From Humulus lupulus (lineage: Eukaryota; Streptophyta; Magnoliopsida; Rosales; Cannabaceae): 64,000 bases of DNA. The stretch lies in contig NC_084798.1 in NCBI RefSeq assembly GCF_963169125.1, forward strand, positions 105,417,970 through 105,481,969. The letters run 5' to 3'. Under the pieces are notes generated by a model. That model worked only from the letters and a program-made list of their open reading frames with translations, did not search any database and was not told where the DNA came from. Position numbers and translations under genes: made by a program. This document shows, in pieces, positions 45,090 through 56,099 of this stretch. Position 1 is the first letter of the stretch. The number at the start of each line of letters is the position of its first letter.

Positions 45090-47337
45090 TGTAACGCCCT
45101 ACTTCCTTAGAGCCGTTACCAAGTGAGTTTTAAGACAAAACAGTGTGCAAAGAACTCGCTAACCGAGGTTTTTAAAATGAAAGTGTGACTAATCAAAAGT
45201 TAAGGATGTAATATTTGAAAATACGTTGTTTCGATAAAAGCTTCTAGTATTAGACATTTGGGATCCCAAAATAAAGTTTGAAAACTATTTACATCTTGAA
45301 ATAAGTTTACAGGTGATTAGTTATAAAAATCATAGATTATTACAGCCATTTCTCGAATAAACCCCCAACCAAAGCAGTCGGGCAGGCCAAACATGTACGC
45401 GTCGCTTCACGCTCTCCATACTCATGGCTGGTTGACTCAATCTATGCCCTTACCTGCAACACAGAGCACCCGTGAGCCGAAGCCCAGAAAGAAAACTCAT
45501 GCAGTTCATAACATATGCAAATTATACAGTTAATCATATCAGATAGTCCACAGATAAACAGGTCAACCATTAGACTAAGCAAACACGGCCATGCTGCCCC
45601 AGAAGCCTTACCAAAGCCTGGGGTCTCGGTCCTCACCGTAAGGATATCACATGTATCCACTGGGTCCTACCCTGACTATAAGCATCCCATGTGCTAAGTG
45701 TTACTTCCGGCCTCGCTGCCGTTCTCGGCCTTTCGCCGTTCTCGGCTCCATTGCCGTTCTCGGCCTTGCCGCTCTCGACCTTAGCCGTTCATTGCACTAT
45801 AATCACACATATAATACATTTCGAAATAATCATTCAAACATATAATAATTCATTTAAGGTTATACATTAGCACATAATACAATCTAGGGCCATGCCCTGC
45901 AATAACACTATGGGCCCATGCCCTATTCTCGGGTGCTACAGTTTTCTTACCTGTATCCCGAGCTTCACAGTGCACCAAAGTCACGAGCACGGTCCTCTAT
46001 CTCGAGCCTCTCCAAAAACCTAGTCACAACACATATAAAACACTCTTTAATATTAACCAATCTAAAACCATTTCCCGGGACCAATCCCACACTCTCGGGA
46101 CTCCCAAATTCCTAAAACAATTCATCGGAAACATCCCCCAAACCCCCGGAGCAAAGGCTCAAAATTGTAAATTTTCATGTCCTGAAAAAGGCGTAGCCGC
46201 GGCGCTACCCGCAAGGGCCACGACGCCCAGAGAAGTCAGAGAGTTCCCCTGACTGCAAATAGCCTCGCGCCGCGGTGCCCAAGAACAGGGCCGCAGCGCT
46301 CCTTCGCGAACCCAGAAATTTGGGTTTTTCCTTTGCATTCCCTCTAGCCAAAACACTCCCAAATCATCCCAAACTCACACCTAAGCCCCAAAACCAACTC
46401 AAAACTCCAAATAGACCATACAACAACCCATAAACATCATAACCCAGCTCAATAACACAATCATACTCAAAATCCACCCATTTGATTTCTAATTTCAACA
46501 ACTCAACCCAAAAATTCAAAAACTTAACTCAAGCTTTAAATTCCTCAAACCAAAACAGAAACAAGCCTTAAGTGCACATAGAATCCTTACCTTGAATGAA
46601 GAATCCAACCCTAAGCTCCCTTGCTTCTTCTCCTAAGCCTCAAAATTTCAACTCCTTCTACACCTCTTCTTCTTCTTCTTGCCCTAGCTTTTCTTCTAGC
46701 TTTTCTTCTCTTCCATTTATATCAAAGCCAACATATATCCCAATGCCTAAACCGTGTACCCTATAATCCCAGCTGAAAATTGTCTCAACCCTCTGCCAAA
46801 TGACCATGTTACCCCTCCAAATAATCCTTTCCTAAGTAAGCCATCAAGGGCACTCTAGTCCTTTCATTTATATTTCAATTCTACCATTTTCCAACTAAAC
46901 TTGTTACCCACAGCAGTAACTAATGGTTACCCAGGTTACTTAATCACCAATAACCATTACCCGCTAAGTCTTAATTTAACCATAACAATTCCCAAGGTAC
47001 CCCTAGGCTCCTCCCGAGCCGGGTATAAATCCCGTTGTGACTTTTGAGTAAACTAGCTCTCTAGGACCGTCTCGGCACGTGCATCACAATAATAACACCA
47101 CACTCACGTGGTACAAATCACATAATACAATTATCACATATATGCCCTCAGCGGGCTAAAATTACCAATTTACCCCTATCATACAAACGGGGTCCACATG
47201 CATATTTATTTCACCTAAACATGCATACTAACCACATATTCATTAAATTCACATAAATTAATGCAATAAAGCAATTATTGCCCTCTTGGCACACTAATCA
47301 AGGCTCCAAGCCTTATTAGCAAATTTAGGTCGTTACA
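45090..47337 (-). mobile_element. Solo chromovirus-type LTR A2 (2248 bp)
   Basis: TGTAACGCCC...AGGTCGTTACA with perfect CATGT copies (45085-45089 and 47338-47342). It is closely related to A1 at 9700-11965. The block 45712-45782 has four copies of a GCCGTTCTCGGC-like unit, whereas A1 has fewer. It inserted into Copia LTR E. Confidence 0.95.
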
Positions 47338-48057
47338 CATGTCGATTGGATCTTTTGGTTCATTCATTAAGGTCTCTTAATATAATGAGGCTAGCGACTT
47401 TTGTTTTGAGATTCAATAACTTGAATGGCTGGGAACATGATTTTACAATACTAGAATCCAAGCTTTCCGAACAGATCGAATATTGATTTTCTTAAGGGTT
47501 AATTCTGGAACTTAATAGTTATTGAGCTTAAATCTATAATATGATTATAGATTAATTATTCACTAGTGAGTTAATGTTACTTAATGAACAAGAGGTCATT
47601 AGAACGATAAAACAATATACTTTGACCAGCTCTAATTAACGAACCAATAATTAGGGATAGAACTACATGTATTGATCAACTCTAAATATAATTCTATAAT
47701 TACTAAGAGTGTAACTCCATATTTATAGTGGTGCAATAATGGAATTAACAAATAAGATTATTTAACAAAAGAGTTTAATTAATAATTTGGTTTATTGAAG
47801 CTTAGTATTATAGGTCCATGGTCCCCAAGCCACCTCTATACCACAATGTCAAGGGTAAAGGTGTCATAGGCAAGATTAATGGTGAAAATGACTAAATGGC
47901 AAAGGAACCAATTTTCTAGGGCTAAATGATAATTATGAGTTAATTATATGTAATTAGTTAATCAATTTTTGGACTAATTATTTTTTATTTGAAAAACTTT
48001 ATATTGGTTGAAATTAATATTAATCATATTTGTATTAATAATGTGAGAGATGTTAAT

Positions 48058-48815
48058 TGTACGCCCTTATTTTCCCACGGGCTGATTAGCGAGCTGAGTT
48101 GCGGCCTAATCATGATTACCTCGTGGATATCCCCAAAACCGGAGCTGCCGTTATAAGATCATACCTCCTTAGCTCGAGGTAACCCAAGGGTTCGCCAAGA
48201 TTGCCTAAGACTTGAGTCCGGACTCTGAAGGCCGAAGGTCGAGTTAGGTATCAAGCTCGTGGTACGAGCTTGATATGGAGGCTATGACTCTTTGTAAAGT
48301 CAACACACGCAAGGTAAACGTGCATATATCAGACATCACGTGTCTGATATGCCCCTGACTTCTCGGACACGCAGCAGGAACGTGCGTATTCAGACACCCA
48401 GGACTGGGTTGGGCCGTGCAGCCCATTATCTCCTTACCTATTGATTTGACCACACTTATGTGTCAGGTTTAGGAATTAATCATGAATGTCACAGAGTTGA
48501 TACGATAGGTAAGAAGGTCACGGGATGACCTTCTTACCAACTCCCAGGTGCCTTCTCCTATAAATATGGAGACCCTGGGAGTTGAGAAGGGTTGGATTAT
48601 CTCTTGTAAGAAATACCCTGTAATCAAATATCCAGTATATAGCAATAATACTGACTAGTGGAGTAGAAGGATTTTAACCTTCGAACCACTTAAAAAACGT
48701 GCCTTAAGTCACCATTTCATTTTTCCAAAATCATATATCTGTTTCGGTTCAACCTAAGCACTAATCCCTTTCACTTCTTTTCTTAATTACCTGTTGGCGA
48801 AGAACCGCGTCAACA
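48058..48815 (+). mobile_element. Solo LTR F (758 bp), Tat-like
   Basis: TGTACGCCCT...CGCGTCAACA flanked by perfect TTAAT copies (48053-48057 and 48816-48820). TATAAATA lies at 48559-48566, followed by a GAGTTGAGAAGG leader. The CAACA end resembles Tat LTRs. A palindromic pair (AGGTAAGAAGGTC / GACCTTCTTACC) at about 48507-48539 could form a stem before the TATA box. Confidence 0.88.
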
Positions 48816-49313
48816 TTAATATTATCTTTATATAAGATAATTATTTAAATATAATAATATAAGATATGGTTAATTATGGAATTACTGATATTTATTTTTG
48901 AAATAATATCTATAATATTTTAAGTTAATAAATATATTTTCTTATTTTAATTAAATAAACAAATGAGAAAATTACGGAGAACCATAGGTTGCCACACTCC
49001 TCTCACTATGCTTACGCAATGACTGGCGCCCTACATGGTAGTTACCATGTGTCTGGGATTTGAATTTGAATTGCTTCAATTCAATATGTTAAAATATGGT
49101 TAATTTGTTTAATTGATTATTTATTTAATTGTTATTTTGATTTGATTAAAATAACAATTAAATAAAATGTCCTATCTAATCAGATTTTGAAAGAGAGATA
49201 TAAATAATTTATTATCTCTAGTTTTTCATAAGACGTATATTCGATAAATTTCTAAGCCTGAAATTTGTAACAAACTCTCTAACCTTTCTCTCTTCTCAAA
49301 ACTCTTTACACAC

Positions 49314-49917
49314 CACTAGAAAATGGGGCATTAACTTCGGTTTTTACACATAATAATCCTTTGTAATAACAGAAAACTGAATTTAAAACCTTTACATGAC
49401 TTTTTACTTCGGTTTTGGGTATCCTGCTTCAAGGAAAATAAGCTACGACTTTGGTTTCAATAGAAAAATGAAGTCATAAGTTCAAGTCCTGTTTGGTTAA
49501 GGGGAATTTCCCCCAAATGCGTTTGGTTTTAAAATGCAATGGCCCCAATTCCACTTAACCAAATGTGACCCTTGACTACTTTTAACTTTGATTATTAGCT
49601 AATAACTGAAGTTAATAGTCTTTAACGTTACCCTAACCCTTCACGCTTCAGATCACTTTTCCGCAATCACAGGGGCAAAAATACAAAACCAAACCTTGAC
49701 TACTTTTCATTGCAATTTCCACCATTTTTCTTCTCTTTCATCATTTTCACCCATTTTGTCTTATTGAAAAACTAAAATATGTCATAGGAACTAGTTTATT
49801 TTTATTTTTCAGAGAAAAAAGTGGAGTTTGGCCATGTGTTTAAAAGAGGGTTAGCCATGGGTGATTTTTCTAGATTTTGAGCATTCAAATGTGTTCTTGA
49901 ACTTCGTTATAGGTATG
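49314..49917 (+). mobile_element. CACTA-type transposon end fragment
   Basis: It starts CACTAGAAAATGGGGC with repeated subterminal ACTTCGGTTTT-like motifs (about 49336, 49404, 49446), typical of En/Spm ends. No matching right end (TTTTCTAGTG) was found before the Athila-like LTR. Confidence 0.55.
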
Positions 49918-51425
49918 CGATAAGTATCGAATTTGAATATTTTTAATTCATTATTCTTCAATGATTATGCACGTAATTATTTATTTATATATGTTTAATA
50001 AGTTTATTTTGTGTTTTTAGGATGTTCAAGACATTTGGATGAAAAATAATGAATTTGGGATGTTTTGCAAGCAATGGTTATGTTCAGAATTAAAAGTCTT
50101 AAAGTTCACACTTCATTTTGACAATTTTCCAATACTATTTTGGAAATCTATCTAAAAATACAAGTTTAAGATCTTTTTCATATCTCTCCATAGATTTTTC
50201 AATTGTCCATTTCTGAGCTATATCAAGGAAGTTATGATTAAAATACCATTAGTGGCTGCAGTTGAAGAAACATGAAAAAATGAAGAAAAATGCACCCACG
50301 TTGAAAATGGTCAATGGTCGTGGCCAGCCTGATTCCAGGCCGCAGCCAGAGCCCAATAAATGCACCATATCGACTCATGTGACATTGGCTGGCAAGAAAC
50401 ACTAGCCACGATAGATGATTGAAATTTTCTTTAATTTTCTTCAATGGGCTATAGAAGGGATTAGGGTTAACTTTTAGAATAACTTTGGATTGTGAATTTT
50501 AGAGTCTAGAGTGGCAAAGGAGAAGAGAAGACACCATCATCTACATTCTTCAATATAGTTTTTCTTTCTTCTCTAAATATACTTTATTTTCATTGAATAT
50601 TTATGTTTGTGATCATGAATTTGACTATGAAGTAGTTTCTTTCTAGGTTAAGGGTTATTTCAAAACCTTATACATGAGATCTTGAATGCATTGATAAATC
50701 TTATTCCTTCTATTCCCTTATATTAAATTTCTTCTATTTTTCTATTTGAATACTATGACTCATGTAAAATATTGTTTAGATGGCCACTAATTAGGGTGTT
50801 GCATTGTTATATTATCATCTTAAGATTGCTATTCACCTAATAGTTTAGGAATCTGAGTACAGTCAAAAACTGCAATTAGGTATTGTGACAGGTATTTAAT
50901 TATGATGAAGAATAAAACCTTGGTTAAATGAATTGCATGCTTAATGACTTTGTTGTCTAGATTAACTTATTTCCATTGAATGTAAGGCTTCTCCTGTGTT
51001 AAAAAGATCGCACGCTTAATGAGTTTATTACTTGGTAAAAAGGATTAATTAAGAGTGCTTATCTTTAATTAATTATAATAGGGAAACTTGAATAATTGAC
51101 TGCTTAAGTATTATCTGCAGAGTTAATAGTTTAATTGAGAATAGGAAATATTATTCATCATTGTTGGTAGATTGTTTGTCGAAGGTGGATTGTAATTCTT
51201 AACTTTCTTTTAAAATCATATTATCCATTGTTCTTTGTTTAATACTTTATTTTATGTTATTAAATCTTAAAACATAATCCCTTATTTAATTCTTGATTTT
51301 ATTTTTGAATGATAAATTGAATAATAGTCCTCATGGATTCGACCCTTACTACCACTTTACTAATAATTTAGTGAGTAATAAAGAATAAAAATAATTAAAT
51401 TTGGTAAGACATACGAAACGCATCA
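49918..51425 (+). repeat. Athila-like 5' LTR (1508 bp)
   Basis: Aligned to the 3' copy at 54245 it starts (T/C)GATAAGTATCG and ends ACGCATCA before the primer site. The first base appears mutated (C for T). Confidence 0.75.
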
Positions 51426-51427
51426 AA

Positions 51428-51449
51428 TTTTTAGCGCCATTACCGGGAC
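51428..51449 (+). other. Athila-like primer-binding site, degenerate
   Basis: TTTTTAGCGCCATTACCGGG corresponds to the TGGCGCC(A/G)TTGCCGGGG site of plant Athila/Tat elements, with the first TGG lost. Confidence 0.65.
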
Positions 51450-51596
51450 TATTTTATTTAATTTATTATTCATTTTTTTTTCTTTTTACTAACTTGGTCT
51501 ATTAGTTATGGTTGATGTTTCCAGGGCTTGCATAGAATGTGGTTGGAGATATGAAAATGTACTATCAACACTGTTATGATCCATAAATGAATAGAT

Positions 51597-52846
51597 ATGA
51601 CCCCAATTCAAACAATTATAATTCACAATGGTAGGAATATTTTAATACTTTCTATTTGTGGAAATCAATATGTTGAGCTGAATTACTACTCTCAATCAGA
51701 CTATAATGAGTTTGTGCCACAATATTCAGATCCATTAATTGGAGATCTTATCAATGCATTTAATGCCAACAATCTCAAACATCAACAGATGTCACAGCAA
51801 GCTTATTGGCCTTTTCCTCAATAACCTCCTACAGGAATGTCACAAGATATGCAACCATCAATTTCATATATGCTAAAAACCTTCGTGGCTTCAAATAAAT
51901 AGACCCAAGTTATTCTTCAGAGTACTCAAGCATCCCTCAAGAATTTGGAGAGTCATATGAAACAAATTGCTACATCGTTGAGTAATCTTGAGGTTGAGAA
52001 TTTTTTAGAATTACCCACAGAATTAGAGAGTAATCCAATAGAGAATGATGGTACCCTAACTCTTCAAAGTGGTACAGAACTTGCTACACCACCTCACTCA
52101 GACACAACATTTGGTCCAATTCCAACTTAAGAGGCCAAAAATTCAACCCAGAAGTATCTTCTCCACTAGAGATTGAAACTTTTATGTCAGTTGGTCCATC
52201 ATCATAGAACATGCTACACAAACCAACTATCAGATCGTGTGTCCCTATTCCCTCTTTTCCAAGAAAATTGACAAAATCTAAGAATAAGGAGAAAAATGAG
52301 GTGATCCTTAAAATCAATATTCCGCTCCTTAACACCATTAAGCAAGTACCACAATATATTAAAATTCTTAAGGTGTTGTGCACAAATAAAAACAAACTTA
52401 ATGGTGATAAAAATATAAGTGTAGGGGAGAATGTATATGTTGCTCTTCAAAGGAAGTTTCCACCCAAGTGTCAGGCTCCTAAGACGTTTACAATTCCACG
52501 TATCATCAGTAAAACAAGGTTTCATCATTGTATGCTAGATTTAGGAGCACATATTAATGCTATGTCTTATTCTATTTTTGCTTCTTTAAAACTATGGTTA
52601 TTAAAATAAACTAGTGTTATTATTCGGTTGGCTAATCGCACTAATGTTTATCTCCTATGGGTAGTTGAAGATGTTTTGGTGCAAGTTCAATGTGGGAGGC
52701 CATTCCTGCTGGTTACAAGTACAAAGCTCGATGTCAAAGTGTGGGTACTTACAATAGAATTTGATGGTGAAGTTATAAAATTCAATGTGCTAGATTCAAT
52801 AGATAAGTATAAGAGAAAGAAGGTTCTGTTAAATGACCCACTATAA
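51597..52846 (+). pseudogene. gag: Athila-like gag C-terminus and protease, internally deleted
   Basis: The pieces read in order: a Gag region with MKQIATSLSNLE and LTLQSGTEL, then VNIPLL-type motifs (KINIPLLNTIKQVPQYIKIL), VGENVYVALQRKFPPKC and the protease LDLGAHINAMSYSIFASL. The following segment VVEDVLVQVQCGRPFL joins two parts that are separated by about 30 residues in intact Athila proteins, so the core is deleted. FDGEVIKFN closes the domain. Stops occur at 51822, 52128 and 52607. Confidence 0.75.
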
Positions 52847-52849
52847 AAG

Positions 52850-54244
52850 TTATAACCACATCATTCAGTCGAGTTAACAACGTTAAAAAAATAAGTTGCA
52901 AGATTTTTTATTACCCTTTACTTTTTATTTTGAATTGATTTGTATTTATTTAAGCCTTGAGAACAATGCTTAAACTAAGTGTGGGGGGAGGGAAAATTCT
53001 GTGTGTGTATTTTCTTTTGGTTTTCTGTTTTATTTTTCATTTCTTTAGTTGTTATTTGTGTTTGTTTTCTTTATTTATTTTTAGTGCCTTTTTTATAGTT
53101 TTTTTTTAAGTTTTCATAAGCATGGTTGTGTTGAAAGTTGTCTGTCAATAATAATACTTTTGATTGAGATAAGAATATGTCTAGGAACTTGATGAATTCT
53201 ACATGAATTGTGTGCTTAACTCTCGTGTGGTTGTTAATCAAGATTGATCTTTGATTTTTAAACATAATGTGTACAATTAGATTTACATTTCACTAGTATT
53301 CTGAGAAATTTATGCATTCTATTATCTATATATATAGTCCCAACCACTCTAAAAAACATTGATTAATTGTTTGAGGCAAAATCATAAGTACACATGATTA
53401 GGAAGTTGATTAAGGCATGTTCTTTGGATCGTTTGAGCCTTTCAAGCTCACCTATGATATCAAATACCCTTGTTTCTCATTTTTGAGCAATAATGACTAA
53501 TCTTTTATTCTATGAATCCAATTTCTAAACTTTTGCATGTTAAAATTTTTATCCATTCTTATGACTTATTAGACCATAGTTTTATATGAATGCTTGATTT
53601 TGTAGGTTGGGTTAGGTATTGTAAGAATGGGAAATTTGATCTACTATTTCTCCCAATGAAGTTGATTTAAAAAAAAAAAAAAGAGAAAAAAATTATGTAT
53701 TGAAAAAAAAAAGTTTTGCAAAAGTATAAGTATGGGGGAAATAGTAAGAACGATGCGGAAAGAAGAAAAGGGAAATATTATGTATTTTTGAATTGTATGA
53801 GAAATTTGTTGGAAGATCTAGAGAATAGAATGAATATAGGCTATGGTGTGATTTAAGCTTAAATATTCTTTTTCATCTACCCTTAACTTTAGCCTTACAT
53901 TACAAGGTTTTAAAGACCTTTTAATTATTGATTATGTGTGTGTATATTAGTGGATAATAATTGGTTCATGTCTATAGAGTGGATGTTTTTCATGATAAAT
54001 ATTTCTATATAAGAGACTTCGGAACATATTTTGGCATGTATAAATTGATTCAAGTGCATGTGATTTGGTAAATTTGATTGTGCATTATCAAAATTTTGAG
54101 GAATGTGGAATTCATAATTTTCTTATGATGTATTTGTTTGATAAATTTTTGAAACAACTAACACTGTCAACAAACAATTGCTTATATTTTTAGTTTTTTA
54201 TTTTGTTTGCTCAGCGACGAGCAAATATCAAGTGTGGGAGAATT
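52850..54244. other. Non-coding 3' region of the Athila-like element
   Basis: AT-rich without domains, including an A-run at 53668-53712. It ends with GCGACGAGCAAATATC and the purine tract AAGTGTGGGAGAATT before the 3' LTR, the usual 3' context of this lineage. Confidence 0.65.
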
Positions 54245-54702
54245 TGATAAGTATCGAATTTGACTATTTTTAATTCATTATTATTCTATGATTATGTACT
54301 TGATTATTTATTTATATATGTATAATTAATTTATTTTTTGATTTTAGGATTTTCAAGACATTTGGATGAATAAGAAAGAATTTGGGATGTATTACAAGCA
54401 ATGGTTCAGCTCGGAATTACAAGTCTGAAACTTCACACTTGATTTTGACAATTTTTCGATACTCTTTTTTAAATCTATCTAGAAATACAAATTTTAGATA
54501 TTTTTCTTAGCTCTCGATATATTTTTAAATCGTCCAATTCTGAGGTATACCGTCAGTGGGTGCAGCTGACGAAACACAAAAAAAATGAAGAAAAATGCAC
54601 CTGTGTTGAAAATGGTCACTGGCCACGACCAACCTTATTCTATTCCGCGACCTAGGGGACTGAACATAGTGGTCGCAACCGTTATAAACTTCTAGCTGCG
54701 GT
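54245..54702 (+). repeat. Athila-like 3' LTR, truncated (458 of about 1508 bp)
   Basis: TGATAAGTATCG onward parallels 49918-50400, including AAGAAAAATGCACC and TTGAAAATGGTCA. Similarity stops near 54702, where Tat3 RT sequence begins. Confidence 0.75.
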
Positions 54703-55253
54703 CAAGTCATTCACATGATCTGAGGTTATCTTGGACTTGATGAACATGTCACCCACATACACGTCCATGTTCCGACCAAGCTAGTTCTTGAACATTTTAT
54801 TCACTAGTCTCCGATAAGTGGACCCTGCATTCTTTAGGCTAAAGGGCATGTTCTTTATCAATTTAGAAGCTGGTATGTTCTTTGTCTGCGACATTCATGG
54901 AGATCATGTTGTACCCTAAATAGGCGTCCATGAATGTGAGGAGCTCATATTCGGATGTAGCATCCACCATCTGGTCAATCTTCGGCATGGGGAAGCAATT
55001 TATTGGGTAGGCCTTATTAAGGTCAGATAAATCAATGCAAGTACTCCAAGTCCCATTAGGCTTTGGGAACAACACCAAATTTTCCAACCACTTGGAGTTT
55101 TGGGCCTCCCGAATGAATCAATTCCAGCTTGTCAACTTCTGCCTTCAGAGCTTCTGCCCTTGTCGGGTCCATTGTCCTTTTCTGTTGCACCGAGGCAACG
55201 CTGAGTTCTACTTTCAAGGAGTGGAAAATAATGATCAGGTCGATCTTCGTCAT
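54703..55253 (-). pseudogene. pol: Tat3 reverse transcriptase fragment
   Basis: Minus frames read PTRAEALKAEVDKLE, PKPNGTWSTCIDLSDLNKAY, MVDATSEYELLTFMDAYLGY and then NMDVYVGDMFIKSK. The catalytic YVDD is changed to YVGD, which alone would abolish polymerase activity. There are frame breaks near 55090 and 54860. The 3' limit is the fusion to the Athila LTR. Confidence 0.82.
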
Positions 55254-55265
55254 GTCAGCGTAAGT

Positions 55266-55951
55266 CTAGGAAAAGAAGTCCTGGTTCTCGCGGAGAAAGC
55301 TCACCATAGCTTCTCGGACCTCCGCCTTGAGGTTCTTCCCAACCATTGTTTTCTTCATTGGGTTGGCTTTATCAAGGACAAATTCTTCAATTTCCTCCTT
55401 GGGCTCGATTTCCCTATCATCTCCATCCCTAGGGTACAACTCATTGGACTCCCGCTCCTCAAGAATAGGCTGGACCCCCATCTAGGCTGGTCGGGAGCTG
55501 CTCCCTCAATCATCATCAACGAGTGCTTAATTGACACATTGTAGCACTCCATGGGGAACTTTGTGAACAAGTGGTGAATGGAGGTGGTTTCTCCAAACTC
55601 CACCAGGGCCATACAACCCAAGATGGCGTTATATGCGGAGGAGCAATCCACCACTACAAAGGTGCAATACTTGAAGGCCTGTCGAGGTACCTCTCAAAGT
55701 GTCATTGGTAGCTTGATCTGTCCCATAGGAATCAATCCTTCACTCAAGGAACCGTATAGTGTTGAGGTTCACGAGGATAGATCACTTATTGTCACCCTAT
55801 TCTTCTCGAAGGTTTCCTTGAATAGGATGTTCACTGAACTCCCGTTGTCAACCAGGATCCATGCTACCATTTTGTGGGAAATTTGACTCTCAATTATAAA
55901 TGGATCAAGGGAAGGGAAGAACTCTCCAAGCATCATCTTCGGAGAAAGCAA
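55266..55951 (-). pseudogene. pol: Tat3 protease and linker
   Basis: Fragments encode WILVDNGSSVNILFKETF (aspartic protease core, with DNG as in Tat1), MVDCSSAYNAILG, and then an acidic linker. It has several stops and shifts, and lies between gag and RT as expected. Confidence 0.78.
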
Positions 55952-56099
55952 TAATTTAGTCCATCATCTGGGGCATCTGTGTTAGGATTTGGACCAATGT
56001 GCACAGTTCATCATCATGATTTAGGGGCCGCTAGGTGGGGTCCTCTAGATATGGTCCCTAGTCGTTCATTAACTGGAGAGCTGCAGGGCAGCCAACACT

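Larger units (their letters stand above)
43586..49313 (+). mobile_element. Old Ty1/Copia-type LTR E, split by three insertions, 3' end lost
   Basis: It begins TGTTAGGGTTGGTGCCCTAAAAGC after CGAAG. The segments 43586-43987, 45011-45089, 47338-48057 and 48816-49313 read as one LTR, related on the opposite strand to the solo LTR at 57869-60103 (both share TTATAGGTCCATGGTCCCC-like and TAATTAATTTGGTTTATTG-like blocks). A TATA-like AGATATAAATAA is at about 49195. It stops at the CACTA-type end at 49314. Confidence 0.7.
49918..54702 (+). mobile_element. Athila-like element reduced to gag-protease, 3' LTR truncated
   Basis: 5' LTR 49918-51425, primer site, short gag-protease remnant, purine tract, and a partial 3' LTR from 54245. 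The internal region is only about 2.8 kb and lacks RT, RNase H and integrase. The 3' LTR is lost at the junction with Tat3 near 54702. Both LTR starts share GATAAGTATCGAATTTGA. Confidence 0.8.
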
